A DNA stretch of 42,238 nucleotides, from assembly GCA_031275035.1 (NCBI GenBank), contig JAISPH010000024.1, forward strand, positions 1-42,238, given 5' to 3'. The notes beneath the pieces are model-generated. The model saw only the letters and a list, made by a program, of their open reading frames with translations, did not search any database and was not told where the DNA came from. Positions 39,501-42,238 of the stretch are shown piece after piece. The DNA is from Treponema sp. Lineage in GTDB: Bacteria; Spirochaetota; Spirochaetia; Treponematales; Breznakiellaceae. The translations under genes were made by a program, and so were the position numbers. Position 1 is the stretch's first letter. Each line of letters begins with the position of its first letter.

Positions 39501-41519
39501 AACAGCCCCATCGCCCTGGAGGCGAAAGATATTGACGCCGATCTCTTTCTCCCCGGCCAATGGTCCAAGGTGGAGATCCATTACGGCGGCGGGGACAGCG
39601 CCGTCTCTGTAAACGGCGTCCGGACCGGTTCGGTTTCCTACCGGCCCTCGGCCCTGCGGAAGAACGGCTCCGAAGCGCCCGGCATGGGGGGCTATGCCGA
39701 GGACAGCTCGGGCCAGTCGGGGTACGTGGCCCTCTACCTGGAGGCCCCCGGTCCCAGCCTCCCCGACGGGACCTTCTCGGTGGACGAGATCATCCTGGAG
39801 GACCCCTCCCCGTCTTACCGCTTTAACGGCGGAACCGTGGTCGAATGGAACCGCCCCGGAGAGCTGCTCTCCGCCGGGGGAACCGTCATTCTGGAGGATG
39901 TAAAAATTACCGCCGCCCTGGAAAGCGGCGTCCGGGGCGACCCCTTTACCCCGGAGTCGGAGCTGTTCTACGGCGTTATGAACCGGTCCCGGCTGGAAAC
40001 CAAATTCCTCGGCGCCGCCGTCAGTACGGACATATCATTCCTCTCCGCCAACGACTATTCGTACTGGACCGCCGGCCACAGCATCTCCCGTTCCTGGGGC
40101 CCCTTCTCCCTGGGAGAATCCTTTGCCACCGCCCCCCACGACCGTACCATGAACCACCATTTCTCCCTGGGCTGGTCCTCGCTGATCCGTTCCAGCTTTA
40201 ACGGGGATATCGTATACGAGCATGAAAAACTCCAGCGCCAGTGGCGGGCCTCCCTGGGGATTAACCCCAACCCCGAAACCGCCTCGGGGGTTTCCGTCAA
40301 TGCGGACTGGCGCTGGTCCGAAAACACGGACCGGCCGGACCGGTGGATGCCCAACTATGCCGAAACCTGGGCCAGAAGCTGGGAACCCCTGCTGCCGGAT
40401 CTGGGGGGCGGCGCTTCAAGGCGGGATGCCCACGGGCTTCTCAGGGCGGTGCTGGATACCCGTCCCGTGGGCCTTGAATTTTCAGTTGACGGCACGTCGA
40501 ATTTTTCAAAATCCGTCAACAGCACCCAGTCCGCCACCACGGGACGGCTCGACTTTCCCTTTACGTTCGGCAATTACCGGGGGCTGCTCCGGGGAGAACG
40601 GTACTTTATCCGGAGCCTCTTCTATGGGGGGCATGATTTCCGCAGCGATCAGTACAAGTACCTGGAGAGTCTTGCCGACACTCCCCTCCTCTGGTTTACC
40701 CCGCCCCTCTACTCCTTTTTTAACCCCTACCTGCCGGGGACCTTGAACAGGAGCCTCCTGGAATCGGACAGCGCCGGCATTACCGAATACGGCCGTTTCA
40801 GCGACAGGCTTGCCTTTACCCTTCAGTTTCCCGGCAGCTACGGCCTGAGCTCCCTCTTTATTCCCCAGAACCTCCAGTACCAAATGGACCGTACCCTGGA
40901 ACATAAAATGGACACCCGGACGGACGTGCTCAATACCGGCGCTTCCCTGGGTTTTCAGGGGATAAATATGTTCGGCGCCTTTGGGGCCAAACCCCTTTTT
41001 AGGTTTTATGAAAACGACGAGATCTCCCATTCCCTGGGGGCGGCGGCGGCCTTTCCCAAAGACGAGGACCCTTCCTGGCGGATCCAGGCGGAACAGTCCA
41101 TGCGCTTCTACGGTTTCCTCGGTTCCCAGCTTTCCCTGACCAATACCTTTACCGCAGGCGATACGGGCTGGATAGAAAGCCTCTCCATCGACTGGACGGC
41201 GCTGGCAAAGAAAACCCTCCTGGGCCTGTTCTACGGCTGGGCCGCCGGTAAAATTGAAAACAGGAGTACCTGGCCCGCCCTCTCCAGCCTGGCCGCCGCG
41301 GAGCATGAACGGCTCAGGAAGGAAAGCATGGAGATGGTGATCGATAATTCCGGCGAATACACCCGGTTTTCACTGATTCTGGGGCACGAATCGATCATCC
41401 GGGTCATGGGAAGGCTTTACCTTTCGGTCTTTGCAAAACTGGACTGTACCCAGGATGAACAGAGCGAGACTCTCTCCTTTATCGGAACCATAGGAACCAC
41501 CCTGAATATTACCTTCTAG
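36525..41519 (+). CDS. Very large predicted envelope protein, partly SprA-like in pattern
   Basis: A 1664-residue protein starting at TTG after AGAGGG. A hydrophobic export signal lies at about 57-73 (LRVFLFLLLILSGLPLHG), unusually far from the start, after a basic leader. The mature protein is almost all beta-rich, with many aromatic and Gly turns, acidic repeats, and a C-terminal part (from about 1180) of alternating amphipathic strands ending GTTLNITF, which suits an outer-membrane barrel. Two stretches resemble the SprA/Sov gliding-secretion translocon: VVPGSVQVFRGGVEDPRIRY (followed by PESGTVQLETP) and LSNYRTLSFFVKGPDPAPPA. That relation is tentative. Alternatively it is a treponemal surface protein without known homologue. 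Confidence 0.6.
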   Translation: MLSTRRLKGEFRKFYESAGRNGTAGGSVRDIPAALPAPAGDLRSRLRIKGTRRRTLRVFLFLLLILSGLPLHGEEAAGEETPETPSPALELDVESLRRRIANEASSELMSVTVGSTDVSLLVSGYWKGTLTGSWGMAFTPLGASAASGDSPILFRQEADLTLALWIRKRWFLEASFLDDYDLNTYRAGYQGFPGEFVQYVGVGNTGLDYPAFPYLDLGGDSPSSFGAYGKFGAGPVTIHSLIRYDAAVREERTFVGDRERTYGYVSLDSPLRGLSFVLPDDNINAVPAVYFEDPDGNFTGGGRRWRLAQASEYAVSARYGLVELSSVPKRMVAVSYPGGYGVGASDYGSPSTFLGEVQSRFNPVDLTGYPQPGQRFASPGTPGNIPGVITINGVSSLVIYEPGTFSPFERQSRYGAPTSNAADAALVKLSTGDRISGFEVLPVADISLSANIPLYAGTPSASRSVYEIVGGRVSQDRRSVEERWPLALDYPEIYLPGKTAFSEDIRLRFTNYGGSGYFIGTDVVPGSVQVFRGGVEDPRIRYSPESGTVQLETPAGFNEVIRITYLKQGDQSRIGSLAAGVGAVYDSGRRFSSALGIGMRWNIAGEEFTEEGVSSPGTAGLGAKAAWDYDALKVQVTAGFGFEQPDTTGLYRIAGMEGSEIILGFSDSTSFISEAPVCNPAAPLFPVLYLSDRAPLVYRSFRNTDLFGSTSIMDIGWSGASVVSGESGPYLARDAVLASEILAAEFDVLGSGKWTGFQVPLGEDGAVFESAEQIQVPYRFYDISTKTAWTPVPADLKLIVQFGGLSDEDTGGSSGNENPLLVVEADIPYTGSSGMAVFTLNDEDRRKLLDAKYMRVIIINTGSSPINNKAVLVAPPIVRGSGFRPVTADPGGTISRAPDGNAGSPSVSAVEIWDPSLSNSTVSKLHSGGGQRVLEVKWHDLAAYSDTNAAGVDGRTSAIPLSNYRTLSFFVKGPDPAPPAGSAFRFIVGRGPNSPIALEAKDIDADLFLPGQWSKVEIHYGGGDSAVSVNGVRTGSVSYRPSALRKNGSEAPGMGGYAEDSSGQSGYVALYLEAPGPSLPDGTFSVDEIILEDPSPSYRFNGGTVVEWNRPGELLSAGGTVILEDVKITAALESGVRGDPFTPESELFYGVMNRSRLETKFLGAAVSTDISFLSANDYSYWTAGHSISRSWGPFSLGESFATAPHDRTMNHHFSLGWSSLIRSSFNGDIVYEHEKLQRQWRASLGINPNPETASGVSVNADWRWSENTDRPDRWMPNYAETWARSWEPLLPDLGGGASRRDAHGLLRAVLDTRPVGLEFSVDGTSNFSKSVNSTQSATTGRLDFPFTFGNYRGLLRGERYFIRSLFYGGHDFRSDQYKYLESLADTPLLWFTPPLYSFFNPYLPGTLNRSLLESDSAGITEYGRFSDRLAFTLQFPGSYGLSSLFIPQNLQYQMDRTLEHKMDTRTDVLNTGASLGFQGINMFGAFGAKPLFRFYENDEISHSLGAAAAFPKDEDPSWRIQAEQSMRFYGFLGSQLSLTNTFTAGDTGWIESLSIDWTALAKKTLLGLFYGWAAGKIENRSTWPALSSLAAAEHERLRKESMEMVIDNSGEYTRFSLILGHESIIRVMGRLYLSVFAKLDCTQDEQSETLSFIGTIGTTLNITF

Positions 41520-41527
41520 GATGAAGG

Positions 41528-41607
41528 CCCCCGCGTAAGCGGGCTCTTGGGCATGTACCCCGCGGACGGAATGAAGAACCCAGGAGCAAGCTCCGTGGTA
41601 TGGACCC
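41528..41607 (+). repeat. Adjacent dispersed repeats B and C
   Basis: Repeat B (CCCGC-GTAA-GCGGG hairpin with a GNRA-type loop, then GGGCATGTACCCCGCGGACG) runs directly into repeat C (41570-41607), whose other copy is at 13693-13730. A second B copy is at 41729-41780 and a reverse-strand partial copy near 7767-7795. Confidence 0.6.
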
Positions 41608-41728
41608 CGACTACCAATGAAGAACCCCGCCGCAAGCAGCGGGGTATCTTCGTTCCGAGAGGAATGTGATTATATGTGGGGATACATACCACATTTCGTA
41701 GACGTTGCACTGATTAACCGCCCCAAGG

Positions 41729-41780
41729 CTCCCCCGCGCAAGCGGGCTCCTGGGTATGTACCCCACGGACGGAATCAACC
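41729..41780 (+). repeat. Dispersed repeat B, second copy
   Basis: CCCGC-GCAA-GCGGG followed by CTCCTGGGTATGTACCCCAC and GGACGGAATCAACC. It differs from 41528-41580 by a few substitutions and a small length change. Confidence 0.6.
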
Positions 41781-41795
41781 TACCCGGACCGTTTT

Positions 41796-41848
<53 letters not shown>

Positions 41849-41990
41849 CGTACCGCCCCCCGCCGTTCCTTTTACGCGCGTTCACGCCGCAGCCGGGCGT
41901 CCCCGCTCTGCCGCAGACTGAACCGATTTATAACCGGTTCGCTTTGCCCCATGGCGGATTACGGGATAATCCCCGGCACCACCGGCCCCT

Positions 41991-42015
41991 GCGCAATCCG
42001 CAAAGCGGATTGCGC
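41991..42015. repeat. 11-bp-arm hairpin
   Basis: GCGCAATCCGC (41991-42001) and GCGGATTGCGC (42005-42015) with loop AAA. Confidence 0.6.
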
Positions 42016-42026
42016 CTTATCTGCGT

Positions 42027-42089
42027 GGAGTTTTACGCCTCTTCGGACTGCCCGCCGTTTGGCGAATAGCCGCGACGGCGTAAAATTCC
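42027..42089. repeat. Spaced inverted repeat
   Basis: GGAGTTTTACGCC (42027-42039) and GGCGTAAAATTCC (42077-42089), 12 of 13 pairs, 37 bp apart, adjacent to the terminal hairpin. Confidence 0.5.
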
Positions 42090-42091
42090 AA

Positions 42092-42134
42092 CCTGTTGTT
42101 TCAGCCATCATGGAATGATGGCTGAAACAACAGG
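42092..42134 (-). terminator. 20-bp-arm hairpin at the end of the right-edge gene
   Basis: Perfect 20-bp arms (42092-42111 and 42115-42134) around the loop GGA, beginning CCTGTTGTTTC. The stop codon of the minus-strand gene (42110-42108) falls inside it. Minus-strand downstream sequence is TTGGAATTTTACG, a poor U tract, so it may stabilise the mRNA end instead of terminating. Confidence 0.55.
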
Positions 42135-42238
42135 CCCCCACTGTTTTCCCGCTTCTCCCTTGGCGTTTTCGTAGCGGCAGCAGATGTAGACCGTCATCCC
42201 CGCGTCCTCCGCGTCGAAGATGATCTTCTCCTTCCGCC
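42108..42238 (-). CDS. C-terminal end of a protein entering from the right edge
   Basis: 43 in-frame codons, reading IIFDAEDAGMTVYICCRYEN, then AKGEAGKQWGPVVSAIIP and TGA. The ending (YxCxRWEN-type strand, a Lys/Gly run, WGP, SAIIP) is one I recognise as a recurrent C-terminus on otherwise varied Treponema and Bacteroides proteins, resembling the last strands of a fibronectin-III-like domain. The rest of the gene is outside the window, so no function is given. Confidence 0.6.
   Translation of the reverse strand, partial: RKEKIIFDAEDAGMTVYICCRYENAKGEAGKQWGPVVSAIIP

Noticed and set aside
42027..42134. Inverted repeats at the right end considered as IS termini
   Set aside because: No transposase lies between them, and they differ from each other in sequence and arm length. 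They look like separate hairpins.

Overview
The window looks like the chromosome of a Treponema-type spirochaete, plausibly a termite-gut or related free-living lineage. The main evidence is the block tamB-bamA-skp-mutS (25608 down to 15424), which has the same order as TP0325-TP0328 of T. pallidum. Supporting evidence is a set of signal-peptide and lipoprotein genes of treponemal style, ethanol-fermentation genes, and gene-free gaps filled with short palindromic repeats. Species assignment is inference. I see no rRNA, tRNA, CRISPR array, transposase or phage gene, and no recognisable defence system.

Layout. 1-5495 (minus): lysR, an iron alcohol dehydrogenase, adhE and the start of a phosphotransferase-type kinase whose ATG overlaps the adhE stop. 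Identical-architecture operators TCGATA-N6-TATCGA lie in front of both lysR and the alcohol dehydrogenase. 5634-7570 (plus): a zinc/iron module made of a Fur-family regulator with a 12-bp-arm palindrome over its -35 box, a small His/Cys membrane protein and a ZnuA-like binding protein, but no ABC permease or ATPase in the window. 8043-12505: an HSL-type esterase, a chemoreceptor and a membrane-anchored lipase. 12756-15414: ahpC with a palindromic operator at its start site, a 730-bp gene-free stretch packed with hairpins, then a divergent flavodoxin / DUF3793 pair.

15424-25608 (minus) is the envelope and mismatch-repair block. 25688-27019 (plus) carries a thymidylate kinase lacking the usual P-loop lysine and an unknown exported protein. 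27013-33267 (minus) holds a PstS-like binding protein with an extra N-terminal domain, ligA, trmB, a lipoprotein and an unknown 394-aa protein. 33425-35485 is an unknown multi-spanning membrane protein, 35512-36453 (minus) a lipoprotein and a DUF503 protein, and 36525-41519 a 1664-aa predicted envelope protein. The right end (41520-42238) is repeats, a 7-bp tandem array and the C-terminus of a gene entering from the right.

The most interesting material is regulatory and structural: the paired LysR sites, the zinc and peroxide operators, apparently leaderless promoters, stop codons lying inside perfect hairpins, and structured intergenic repeats. The least explained genes are the 1664-aa envelope protein and the 686-aa membrane protein. 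Where a start was moved to fit a ribosome-binding site, the entry says so.
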